Source: Pseudohongiella nitratireducens
GTDB taxonomy: Bacteria > Pseudomonadota > Gammaproteobacteria > Pseudomonadales > Pseudohongiellaceae
Length of the DNA stretch: 64,000 bases
Assembly (NCBI RefSeq): GCF_001642735.1
Contig: NZ_LWHM01000031.1
Span: 186,001-250,000 of the forward strand
Reading direction: 5' to 3'
Shown here: in pieces, positions 44,454-52,121 of the stretch
How the letters are laid out: each line of letters begins with the position of its first letter
Numbering within the stretch: the first letter of the stretch is position 1
Translations under genes and position numbers: made by a program
The notes under the pieces: generated by a model
Databases searched by the model: none
Seen by the model: the letters and a program-made list of their open reading frames with translations, nothing else
Told to the model about the DNA's origin: nothing

Positions 44454-45416
44454 TTACGGTGTAACATTTACCTCAAGATACTGGTCTGCGAACAGACCAC
44501 CGTCATCAGCTCGAGCCCAAAGCACATAACGGCCTGGCTCTTTAAATGTCACAGATGACTCATAGACACCATCTTCCGGTACGGCTGGTGGCTTGAAGTA
44601 GGCACCCCAGGGCGAATTCGCACTGGCGCGCGTATCTTCCCAGCTCTTGACCTGCTGAGGCATGAACTCAGTTTCACCTTCGCCACGATACACACTCCAC
44701 GACAGGAACAGGCCGTTAACCTTGCCCACAGTCACACGTGATGGTGCACGAAGGAAACGCTGAATTTCACGCTGCGCACTGGGACTGGCATCGCGGTTCA
44801 AGCTGGCAACACGACCTGGCTTGGGCAGCCCGTCATCCGTTACCTGGACACGCAGCTCCAGCGGCTCACCAACTCGCACACTGCGAACGGTATCACCAAT
44901 GATACTGACCTGGGGTGGCGTATTGGCACGAGACTCAGGCGTACTGGTACCCGCACCCAGCGAACCGGTTTCTGAGGCAATCACAACATGATCGACAACA
45001 TAGTCTTTATCCAGTGTCGCATAAGCGGTGCGAGTTTCACCGTTAGGCGAAGTGATGGTCCAGGTTAACTCCTGGTCACCCCAGTCTTCTGGCACTTGTA
45101 CCTTGAAGGTAAAGCGGTTGCGACGCGGCTGGAAATGAGTAGGCTGACCACGATCTTCAGCGCCTGGGCTAAAGAAATTATTCTCGCCAACAGGAATATC
45201 CAGCTCTTCTTCCCAGTTTTCGTTGTGGTAACCGAAAATGAAGCTGTAACTGCCATCAGGGTTCTGCTCCCAGCCTTCATAGGCTGGCTCGATGTGCTGC
45301 CCCTTTAAATAGGTCTGGGCAGAAACCGGAGCGGCGATAAATGCCGCTCCCAACACAACGGTTGCCACAATGGCATGCACTCTGCTGAGTGCATTGTTTA
45401 CTGCTTTCAACATCAT
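44454..45416 (-). CDS. Secreted beta-sandwich protein paired with the copper monooxygenase
   Basis: 320 residues, signal peptide to 'AAPVSAQ' (about 34). The rest has no family I recognise. Aromatic/acidic repeats such as 'AYEGWEQNPDGSYSFIFGYHNENWEEEL' and two Ig-like stretches ('NRFTFKVQVPEDWGDQELTW', 'VRVGEPLELRVQVTDDGLPKPG') suggest beta-sandwich domains. The end 'FKEPGRYVLWARADDGGLFADQYLEV' also looks like an Ig-type strand set. Its start overlaps the stop of the monooxygenase gene (ATGA) and both are exported, so they are likely to act together. It is followed by a terminator. Confidence 0.8.
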   Translation of the reverse strand: MMLKAVNNALSRVHAIVATVVLGAAFIAAPVSAQTYLKGQHIEPAYEGWEQNPDGSYSFIFGYHNENWEEELDIPVGENNFFSPGAEDRGQPTHFQPRRNRFTFKVQVPEDWGDQELTWTITSPNGETRTAYATLDKDYVVDHVVIASETGSLGAGTSTPESRANTPPQVSIIGDTVRSVRVGEPLELRVQVTDDGLPKPGRVASLNRDASPSAQREIQRFLRAPSRVTVGKVNGLFLSWSVYRGEGETEFMPQQVKSWEDTRASANSPWGAYFKPPAVPEDGVYESSVTFKEPGRYVLWARADDGGLFADQYLEVNVTP

Positions 45417-46942
45417 TCTCCCTCCGAACCCGCTACGGCCATATGCGGCATGATTTCTTTTTCTTCGTCTTTAATAGTCAGGTAGTCAATCTTGGCGTCC
45501 GACATTTCTTCCTTGTCTTCTTCCGTCAACTCAACTGGTGCGACCAGCGGTGCCAGACACAACGGACAACCAATCACATGGTCATTCGGACCCAGATTCA
45601 GATTTCGGCGGCGATCAGCCATTTCCTGGAAGAACTCGTCTTCTGACATGGCAACGCGCATACCCAGGTCGATGAACATATTGGTCACAGACCGGTTACC
45701 TGAACCCTGCCAGTTACGTGAATCAGGCACATTCGGGTTGGTATCCGTATTGTTCATGTAGCCAACAATGTGCAGCACCGTGCCTTTTGGCAGCAGTGGC
45801 TGGTGATCGGCCTCAAAGGCATAACCACGTACCCAGTTATGGTCGTAACCCACACAAGACAGGGTCTCAACGGTATAGCCCCAGGAGGCTTCCAGACACA
45901 TGCGCTCACCTGGTGCGTGCAAATGTGGCTCGAATGTCACGATCTTGGTTGGCTGATCAAGCACCGCATAGGCATGCAGTTCCTGGTTATCTTCATTACC
46001 GGCGATCGAGATATCCACACCATTACCCAGACCAATGATAGCCGGCTGGTATTTAGGCTCGTAGCCTTTCGGGTGGAAGCGGAAGCCAATTTCCAAGTGA
46101 CCGGTCGTGTCTACACCCGTAGCGTGCAGGTGGACTGAATCAGAAACAATGGCCGAGCCTGCTCTTAGCAAACGACCGGCATCTTCATCAAAGATGTCAG
46201 GGTTACGGGCAATCTCATGAACAGGCCAGGAAACGGGTCTCTCTGTTGCCTGTCCATTCTCATCCTGAACCTGTGTGCTCCAGATCATATGGTGGACAAT
46301 GTTACGACCACCGACCGTGTCACCAACGGCTTCCAAATCCAGGTCATTCACTTCGCGGATTTCGACAGATTTCACATAACGGTCTTCTTCCAGTCCTGTG
46401 GGAATGCTGGGAATGTTACCCCACCAGTCAGGTGCCTGACCTTCTACAGTAATATCTTCAGTGCGGACAATCAGATCAGGCTGACCTGCAGACCAGCCTG
46501 CAGCGTCATCGAAATTCAGAGGCTCTGGCGCATCAGCAACATCACCTTTGGGTACACCACCTCGAGCCCAGGCTGAAATAGCGGCCAGCTCTTCGTCACT
46601 CAGAGAAGGGTCCTGTTTGTAATGCTGAATACCCACCTCTTTTTCCGCATACCAGGGCGGCATAGCGCCCGCTCGGTCTCGCAGACCGGTACGGTATTCG
46701 ATCAGACCAGCGAAAGGTACGACTTCGTCATAGGTAACCAGTGACATAGGCGCAACCCCACCGTCACGGTGACAGGTTTGGCAGGCGCGCTGCAGAATGG
46801 GTTCAATATCTTTATGGAATGTAACATCAGTACCTTGTTGCGCAGATGATACTGCTGGCATCATCAGTCCGGCAGCGCTCAACACACTGCTGGCCAGAAA
46901 GGCACGGGATAGACCTCGGCGGGTAAGCTTCAGCATCCTCAC
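45413..46942 (-). CDS. Secreted cytochrome c / copper type II monooxygenase-like fusion
   Basis: 509 residues with a twin-arginine-like start ('KLTRRGLSRAFLASS') ending in 'AVSSAQQ'. A cytochrome c-like domain with one CxxCH (CQTCH, 54-58) follows. The second part resembles the PHM/DBH fold: 'NIVHHMIW' (H217, H218), 'DSVHLHATG' (H271, H273), 'FEPHLHAPGERM' (HxH at 340/342) and Met in 'VTNMFID' (M422). These could form the two-copper site, and the heme could deliver electrons. A CxxC ('CPLCLAPL') sits near the end. Substrate unknown; oxidation of a small organic is a guess. Confidence 0.82.
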   Translation of the reverse strand: MRMLKLTRRGLSRAFLASSVLSAAGLMMPAVSSAQQGTDVTFHKDIEPILQRACQTCHRDGGVAPMSLVTYDEVVPFAGLIEYRTGLRDRAGAMPPWYAEKEVGIQHYKQDPSLSDEELAAISAWARGGVPKGDVADAPEPLNFDDAAGWSAGQPDLIVRTEDITVEGQAPDWWGNIPSIPTGLEEDRYVKSVEIREVNDLDLEAVGDTVGGRNIVHHMIWSTQVQDENGQATERPVSWPVHEIARNPDIFDEDAGRLLRAGSAIVSDSVHLHATGVDTTGHLEIGFRFHPKGYEPKYQPAIIGLGNGVDISIAGNEDNQELHAYAVLDQPTKIVTFEPHLHAPGERMCLEASWGYTVETLSCVGYDHNWVRGYAFEADHQPLLPKGTVLHIVGYMNNTDTNPNVPDSRNWQGSGNRSVTNMFIDLGMRVAMSEDEFFQEMADRRRNLNLGPNDHVIGCPLCLAPLVAPVELTEEDKEEMSDAKIDYLTIKDEEKEIMPHMAVAGSEGE

Positions 46943-47031
46943 AGGACACCTCCTTTATATTATTGTTTAACGGTTCACGAAGCATTGGAACACGATTTCA
47001 ACAACACCGTCTTGCTGATTCATGCAATAGG

Positions 47032-47077
47032 CTGACGGATTTCTGAAAAAACGTACAGAAACCTAATAATCCGTCAG
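47032..47077. promoter_or_regulatory. Nested inverted repeat in the divergent copper-locus spacer
   Basis: CTGACGGATT (47032-47041) has its exact reverse complement AATCCGTCAG at 47068-47077; inside it TTTCTG pairs with CAGAAA. It lies between the monooxygenase operon and the CopC-like gene. It could be an operator or a structured leader. Confidence 0.5.
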
Positions 47078-47145
47078 TTCGGCCATACCGATCACGATTT
47101 GAAAATGATATAAACTGGACACACTCAGCAGTAATGGGAAGGGAG

Positions 47146-47745
47146 ATGATTCGACAGACCGCACACAGGCTCAAGGCAGGCAACTTTCTGCCAGGCATAC
47201 TGATTGGCTGGTTATTACTGGCAACCACCAGTCACGCCCAGCACAACCACGGTTATCAGTATTCCGGCTCAGTTAACTTCGAAACCATTCCGGAAGATGA
47301 CTCTGTTTTACCGGAACAGCCTCGCGATCTCATTCTTCAATTCAGTGAGCCAGTGACATTAATGAAACTCGCGCTTCGCAATGACATCGAAAAGCTGGTC
47401 GATATCGGGTTCCGTTACGATCCCACTCCCAGCCGTGTGTTTATCTGGCCATTGCCTGAACTGCCAGACTCGGATTACTACCAGATAGACTGGTCAGCCC
47501 TGGATTCGAAGCGAATCATGATGGTAGGGCAGTTTTTCTTCTCGGCTGGACCGGATGCCGTGGTTCCCAGCTCAATCATTGCTGAAGAGGAGGAAACGTT
47601 AATGGTACCGGATTATCGCTTGAGTGATTTATCAACGTTCACGCCACCCGAAAACAAGCAACCCGACTCAGTCCGGATTGGTGGCAGGTCAGAGCAACCG
47701 GCCACCAATGATGAGGCTTCACCCGAAGGCAAAGAAGGCAACTAG
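47146..47745 (+). CDS. CopC-like periplasmic protein
   Basis: 199 residues from the ATG at 47146 with GGGAAGGGAG directly before it; an ATG at 47134 is an alternative. A signal peptide ends near 'LLATTSHA'. The mature start 'QHNHGYQYSG' is followed by a CopC-type beta-barrel pattern: 'EDDSVLPEQPRDLILQFSEPVTLMKLAL'. The classic copper ligands of CopC are not fully recognisable, so metal binding is inferred from fold similarity. A disordered C-terminus (Pro/Glu-rich) follows. It is divergent from the copper monooxygenase operon, sharing a 200-base spacer with an inverted repeat. Confidence 0.7.
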   Translation: MIRQTAHRLKAGNFLPGILIGWLLLATTSHAQHNHGYQYSGSVNFETIPEDDSVLPEQPRDLILQFSEPVTLMKLALRNDIEKLVDIGFRYDPTPSRVFIWPLPELPDSDYYQIDWSALDSKRIMMVGQFFFSAGPDAVVPSSIIAEEEETLMVPDYRLSDLSTFTPPENKQPDSVRIGGRSEQPATNDEASPEGKEGN

Positions 47746-47752
47746 CCAGGCA

Positions 47753-48400
47753 TCAGTGAAGTGTCGCGTGGCGTGGCCGCTGCGTTGAGTGGCAGAAATC
47801 AGGGTGGAGCAAATCGGTCTGCTTCACCATTAACAGGTCATGCCGCGTTAATCTCTCGTACTCACTGGTCGGCTCCACACCAGGGACATCCTCAAGCAGT
47901 ACACAGATCACGTCATCATTATCCATATCGACAACCACACAGCGCTTGAAACCGGCCACAGTATTCAATGCCGCAAAACTGCCAACATCACAGGCATGGG
48001 GCGGAAAGCGCCCGACCGCATCCTGGATAACACCCGCCGAAGAATAGGCTGTGCCGAACCCGGCAGCGGCTACAACATGAATAATTTCAATAATTTCCGG
48101 ATCCGTCAAATCAACACGAACGGAATCAGTCGCTTCAGCGAATTCGCCGTCCTGATGAAACGTCACCAGCTTGAGGAACAGGCTCATATCGTCCTGGTTC
48201 CATTCCAGCATCTCTTCTCTTTCACTACGGGAGCTGTCTGAGGAAAAGCTCATCACACTAGTTTCAATAGTAAGATCTTTTCTCTCTTCATTGTCTTCTT
48301 CCGAATCAAAAGGAACGACCATAGAAACAGCACAGAATCCATCACTGGATTCAGCACTGAGTCGCCAAAGGAAAGGGATGTTTCCGGAGAGTTCAACCAT
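47753..48400 (-). CDS. Uncharacterised acidic protein
   Basis: 215 residues from the ATG at 48400 (a TTG at 48418 is in frame). No family is recognised. It has no signal peptide or membrane segment. The sequence is acidic with a serine-rich stretch ('TSVMSFSSDSSRSEREEML') and a well-ordered-looking C-terminal half with 'EIIHVVAAAGFGTAYSSAGVI' and 'FKRCVVVDMDNDDVICVLLED'. The tail is rich in histidine and threonine. It is convergent with the CopC-like gene and followed by a large AT-rich gap. Codon use looks like that of its neighbours. Confidence 0.6.
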   Translation of the reverse strand: MVELSGNIPFLWRLSAESSDGFCAVSMVVPFDSEEDNEERKDLTIETSVMSFSSDSSRSEREEMLEWNQDDMSLFLKLVTFHQDGEFAEATDSVRVDLTDPEIIEIIHVVAAAGFGTAYSSAGVIQDAVGRFPPHACDVGSFAALNTVAGFKRCVVVDMDNDDVICVLLEDVPGVEPTSEYERLTRHDLLMVKQTDLLHPDFCHSTQRPRHATLH

Positions 48401-48881
48401 GATGTGAAAAACCTGCAAAAATCATGTGTGTTTACGATAGCATTACTACTCACAATTCACCAGAAGAAACCGCCGGTAAAATTGCTTCCGCCAGTAACGA
48501 GATATGGGCACGAAAGTAACAATTCAAGGTCTTGCCAAAGCACATTTTTTCTGAACCTTTCTTCAGTTCGAGCGATTGTCCACAGAATCTGTGGATAACT
48601 CAGTTGATAACTTGATAAGAAACGCCTGAAATGCCTGATATACAGTACTTCAACTCAAATTGATCATTTTTTGTACAATTCAAATATCGCTATATTTCAA
48701 TAAGTTATTGCTTTTTTATAGGCTAAAATGCACTTTTAAAAGAAATTGTGCAATTGGTTGACATGCCTGACATCTGTGTGCATAAATCCTTCTGAATTTC
48801 ACAGGAAGCTGCAATAAACTGGCTTTTCTGTCTGTTTTTACTACTGTTTTTTACCCTATAATGTCCCAACCTTAACCGATA
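48401..48881. other. AT-rich intergenic region with DnaA-box-like pair
   Basis: About 480 bases with no supported gene. TTGTCCACAG (48576-48585) and CTGTGGATAA (48589-48598) form an inverted pair separated by three bases; the second is a perfect DnaA box (TTATCCACA), the first differs at one position. The next 150 bases are markedly AT-rich. A sigma-70-like promoter is seen at 48758-48786 and a perfect TATAAT at 48857-48862. Confidence 0.6.
48758..48786 (+). promoter_or_regulatory. Sigma-70-like promoter
   Basis: TTGACA (48758-48763), 17 bases, CATAAA (48781-48786). The -35 is a perfect match, the -10 matches four of six. It points to the membrane-anchored gene at 48885, about 100 bases away. 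TATAAT at 48857 may be a second start site. Confidence 0.5.
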
Positions 48882-48884
48882 GTG

Positions 48885-49376
48885 ATGATGTCAATGAAAT
48901 ACCGCGCTTTTCCCTTGCTTTTTACAGCTCTCTTGATACTGCTATTGGTTTACTCTGTCGGTCGTTTTCTCAATCGGCAAAGCATCACAGACACGCATGA
49001 TGAAATTCTGGCCATCATCCGCTCATCCATGGAAGCCAAAAGCGCTGCACCGATCATTAATGCGGCTGATGAAGAATTGTTTGCTACAGTCGATGCCGAG
49101 ACTTATTACAACCTCTTTATGGCGCTGGAGGGTGCCGGAGAGCTGCAGAGCCTTAATGACATCAGCTATGAAGTCAGCAGCAGCCACTGGTGGCCGTGGT
49201 TAGCGGATTATCAGGTGCAGTACCAATTATCAGCGCAATACTCTCGTGGCAGCGCTGATGCCGTTGTAACGGTACTTTGGCATGACGGGCAGTGGGGATT
49301 TTCTCATGTCGAACTTGCTATCCACACCGCGATAGCGAAATCAATCACGGTCGTTGCTACCGCGCAGCCGACGTAA
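48885..49376 (+). CDS. Small membrane-anchored protein, unknown function
   Basis: 163 residues from the first ATG of the cluster ATG-ATG-TCA-ATG; a GTG at 48882 and two later ATGs are alternatives and no ribosome site is decisive. One N-terminal helix ('FPLLFTALLILLLVYSVGRFL') is followed by a soluble domain with a basic/acidic pattern and tryptophans ('SSHWWPWLADYQVQYQL', 'VTVLWHDGQWGF'). It recalls small anchored domains of the NTF2 or DUF4440 kind but no family can be assigned. Its end overlaps the convergent 49341 gene by 36 bases. Confidence 0.65.
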   Translation: MMSMKYRAFPLLFTALLILLLVYSVGRFLNRQSITDTHDEILAIIRSSMEAKSAAPIINAADEELFATVDAETYYNLFMALEGAGELQSLNDISYEVSSSHWWPWLADYQVQYQLSAQYSRGSADAVVTVLWHDGQWGFSHVELAIHTAIAKSITVVATAQPT

Positions 49377-49586
49377 CCCGGCGGCGAGCAAGCGGATCAC
49401 AATCACAATGGCCACTGCTGACAGCAGAATAATTCCCAGGAAAAGCAGCGTTCCCAGAAAAAAACTCAACAGCTCTTCTGTCGAGATGTTATATGACATC
49501 ACCAGGGCATAAAGAGCAGCCCCGGCAATCAATACCAAAGTCAACGTTGCGCGCAGTTTATGCGAAAGTAGACGTTTCTTTGCCAT
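49341..49586 (-). CDS. Small two-helix membrane protein
   Basis: 81 residues with an ideal GAGG six bases before the ATG. Two hydrophobic helices ('ATLTLVLIAGAALYALVMSY' and 'FLGTLLFLGIILLSAVAIVI') are flanked by basic ends. No family is recognised. It lies 41 bases downstream of hisC on the same strand and may be the last gene of the holD-rimI-hisC run. Its end overlaps the plus-strand gene. Confidence 0.72.
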   Translation of the reverse strand: MAKKRLLSHKLRATLTLVLIAGAALYALVMSYNISTEELLSFFLGTLLFLGIILLSAVAIVIVIRLLAAGLRRLRGSNDRD

Positions 49587-49627
49587 GTATCCTCTGTTTA
49601 GCAGCTTAACCAGGGCTTCTCAGTGCA

Positions 49628-50722
49628 TCACTGACCCGCAAGCCCGCGAATGGCCTGGAGTAATGTATTATTCTCTTCCTGCGTACCTACCGTGATACGC
49701 AGCTTGTCCTGAAGCCTCGGCTGAGCAAAATAGCGTACCAGTATTCCTTGGGCTTTCAAGGCCTGATACAACGCGTTGGCATCCAATAGCTCACCTCCCA
49801 CCTGCCTCGCAGCCCAGGTGACCAGCAGAAAATTACTGTGGCTGGGCAACACATCAAAGCCCAGGTCAGACAATGCTGACGCCAGACGACTACGCTCATC
49901 ACGAACCCTTTGCCAGCACTCCCTGGCATAAGCCTGAGACTTGAGCGCGGCAGTGGCCAGGCGCTGTGAAATCAGGTCAGTATTGTAGCTGTCGCGGGTT
50001 TTAAACAGCATCGGAGCCAGCAAGGATTCGCTGGCGATGCCATACGCAAAACGCAACCCGGCCAAAGAGTACCCCTTGCTCATGGTTCTGAGCAATATCA
50101 CGTTATCCAGTTGCTTAACCAATGGTACTGCGTTGTAGCTGATATCCGGCGAAATGAAATCCACATAAGCTTCATCAATCACCAGCACCCCCTGGAATGT
50201 CTCAGCAATTTGCGCCAGCTCAGGCGCTGACAGCAAACGACCGGTAGGTGCATGCGGATTAACAATAAAGGCAATACGGGCACCCGAGGCATTTAACTGA
50301 TCAGCAAAATCTTGCGGCAATCCCCAATCGTCATTCAACGGGATACGCTGCATTTTACAGTTTTGTACTGCAGCCAGAACAGGGTAGAGAGAATAGCTGG
50401 GTTCCGCCATGGCGATGGTGTCACCCGCATCTGCAAATGTCGTGATAATAAGCCGCAACAGCTCATCACCACCATTGGTCGCCATAATGTTGTTCTGACT
50501 GACCCCGTGCAAGTCAGCAGCCACCTCACGAAAATCATCAGCAAATGGCGGCGGGTAGCGACGCAGTTCGGCCACATTGACATCTGTTAACGCCTGCGCG
50601 ACTTCAGGTGCCGGCGGATAGGGATTTTCATTCGTGTTCAACTTGATAACGCGTGACTGACGGGGCTGCTCCCCCCAGGAATAACCTTGCATGTCACGAA
50701 TATTATTGCGCTCGTAGCTCAT
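49628..50722 (-). CDS. hisC: Histidinol-phosphate aminotransferase
   Basis: 364 residues from the ATG at 50722; the long upstream in-frame extension overlaps the preceding gene and has no family support. Fold type I PLP enzyme: 'KLNTNENPYPPAPEV' at the N-terminus, 'TNGGDELLRLIITTFADAG', 'NPHAPTG' and the lysine in 'LLRTMSKGYSLAGLRFAYG'. It converts histidinol phosphate and 2-oxoglutarate to imidazole acetol phosphate and glutamate (or the reverse). Some HisC-like enzymes also use aromatic amino acids. There are no other his genes nearby. It starts 40 bases after the lysozyme-like gene. Confidence 0.9.
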   Translation of the reverse strand: MSYERNNIRDMQGYSWGEQPRQSRVIKLNTNENPYPPAPEVAQALTDVNVAELRRYPPPFADDFREVAADLHGVSQNNIMATNGGDELLRLIITTFADAGDTIAMAEPSYSLYPVLAAVQNCKMQRIPLNDDWGLPQDFADQLNASGARIAFIVNPHAPTGRLLSAPELAQIAETFQGVLVIDEAYVDFISPDISYNAVPLVKQLDNVILLRTMSKGYSLAGLRFAYGIASESLLAPMLFKTRDSYNTDLISQRLATAALKSQAYARECWQRVRDERSRLASALSDLGFDVLPSHSNFLLVTWAARQVGGELLDANALYQALKAQGILVRYFAQPRLQDKLRITVGTQEENNTLLQAIRGLAGQ

Positions 50723-50762
50723 TCCATACTGCCTTTTCAATACCAACCCTGGGACGGGAGTG

Positions 50763-51587
50763 CTACCCACCAGGAAGATAGGTTTCTGTGCGTTTATGCC
50801 AGCCGGCACGCCAGCGTATTTCATTACGTTCAGCAGGGGCATTAGCGATGCGGCGATCCAGAATCTCTCTTGCAGACCTGGCAAATGCAGATAACACCTG
50901 CTCTCCTGAGTCCGATTGCAATGCCGCCATATCCATATGCTCAAGCACCTGCAAAAGTCCCCAGCCCTGCCCCTGGTATCTCTCTGAAGCCGAGACGCCC
51001 TCTCCTTTAAAATTGACATAATCAATCAGTGCGTACATGCCATAAGGGGGAGCGGCATTGGCGACAGTGGCAAAGCGTTGCTGCAGGTCATCAGGGGTAT
51101 CACTGTGAGCCTGCATCAAAGCCAGGCTGTTGCGCATACGCTGGACAATAAAAGCCGCCTGCACCTGTCGTGTCTCCAGCAAAAATTGCCGTAACGACTG
51201 CATGCGCTCACTATCCTGGCTGGCCAGAAACGTTTCCCGGTCTGACCAGGGGTTATCCCATTCTGCTAACCCGGCTATCCAGGACGGCAAAGAAACACCA
51301 CTGGCGACATAAAAGGCCAGCAATTCGGGAAAACTTTCCTTAAAAGCTTCCTGCTGGCCGGTGCGATACCAGATAAAATGCCCAATACCCAGAGACGGGA
51401 AATCTTCTCCTGCATTCCAGCTGGTCAGACAGGCTTCCCGACCCGCGCATTCATTTTGAAATATCTGGTCTGCGATCCATTGCTGCTGGTGTGTATTCAA
51501 TTGCGGCAAAGCACCAGGCTGGGCGTGAACACTCAGGCAAACCCACCACAGGCCAACCACTGCAAACCAGCGGCGAGAGCCACTCAT
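50763..51587 (-). CDS. Exported lysozyme-like protein, unassigned family
   Basis: 274 residues with a signal peptide to 'SVHAQPG' (about 23). The segment 'IFQNECAGREACLTSWNAG' (E46) followed by 'FPSLGIGHFIWY' (66-75) recalls the T4 lysozyme active-site stretch (glutamate, then T-I-G-I-G-H), with about four extra residues between. C47 and C53 could form a disulfide. The rest is helical with 'YALIDYVNFKGEGVSASERYQGQGWGLLQVLEHM'. This last pattern also resembles lysozyme-like peptidoglycan hydrolases. I infer a cell-wall role but it may be inactive. Its ATG overlaps the rimI stop (TAATG). Confidence 0.7.
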   Translation of the reverse strand: MSGSRRWFAVVGLWWVCLSVHAQPGALPQLNTHQQQWIADQIFQNECAGREACLTSWNAGEDFPSLGIGHFIWYRTGQQEAFKESFPELLAFYVASGVSLPSWIAGLAEWDNPWSDRETFLASQDSERMQSLRQFLLETRQVQAAFIVQRMRNSLALMQAHSDTPDDLQQRFATVANAAPPYGMYALIDYVNFKGEGVSASERYQGQGWGLLQVLEHMDMAALQSDSGEQVLSAFARSAREILDRRIANAPAERNEIRWRAGWHKRTETYLPGG

Positions 51588-52105
51588 TAAAGCTGCACCT
51601 CATTCAGGCGACAGCTCATGATCAGCGCGTCTTCCCGGTCATCCTGGATTGACGAAGCGGGATAATAACCACGTCGCTCGCCCACCTGGATGAACCCGAA
51701 TTCGTAATAAAGGCCACGAGCGGCTTCATTGGAAGGTCGAACCTCAAGAAAACAATCTGCCGCGCCAGTCACCCTGGCCTCTGTTAGCAGCTTGCGCAGC
51801 ATTTGTCGCCCCAGCGAGTGACGACGGGCCTGTGGGTGCACGCACAGTGTCAGCAGGTGGCTTTCGCCAACGGCAACACTTAACACCCCATGACAAAGCA
51901 CTTTGATACCGTCTGATATCACCCAGCACTCATAACCTGCACTGATACAATCCTGGAAGATTCGCCGAGTCCAGGGGCTGTCATAGGAGAGGTTTTCATT
52001 ACGCACTACCTGATCAAGGTCCTCAGCCGTCATGCGGCGACAAGTGAGCGACTGACCGATAGCAATTGATGGTGCCTGTCCTGCAATTGGATCCAGTTCT
52101 GTCAT
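51587..52105 (-). CDS. rimI: Ribosomal protein S18-alanine N-acetyltransferase
   Basis: 172 residues from the ATG at 52105. GNAT domain: 'LTCRRMTAEDLDQVVRNENLSYDSPWTRRIFQDC' at the start, 'LLTLCVHPQARRHSLGRQML' for acetyl-CoA binding, 'FLEVRPSNEAARGLYYEFGFIQVGERRGYYP' as the RimI signature. It acetylates the N-terminal alanine of S18. It follows the holD-like gene by 16 bases, the same pair as in E. coli. The first 20 residues are longer than usual. Confidence 0.92.
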   Translation of the reverse strand: MTELDPIAGQAPSIAIGQSLTCRRMTAEDLDQVVRNENLSYDSPWTRRIFQDCISAGYECWVISDGIKVLCHGVLSVAVGESHLLTLCVHPQARRHSLGRQMLRKLLTEARVTGAADCFLEVRPSNEAARGLYYEFGFIQVGERRGYYPASSIQDDREDALIMSCRLNEVQL

Positions 52106-52121
52106 GCTTGGGTTTCTTTTC

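Noticed and set aside
48419-48881. Chromosomal origin of replication
   Set aside because: Only two DnaA-like boxes are seen and none of the usual neighbours (dnaA, dnaN, gidA/mnmG, parAB) are present.
49628-51025. 465-residue HisC starting at 51025
   Set aside because: The extra 101 residues overlap the lysozyme-like gene in another frame and do not resemble HisC; the ATG at 50722 has AAGG upstream.
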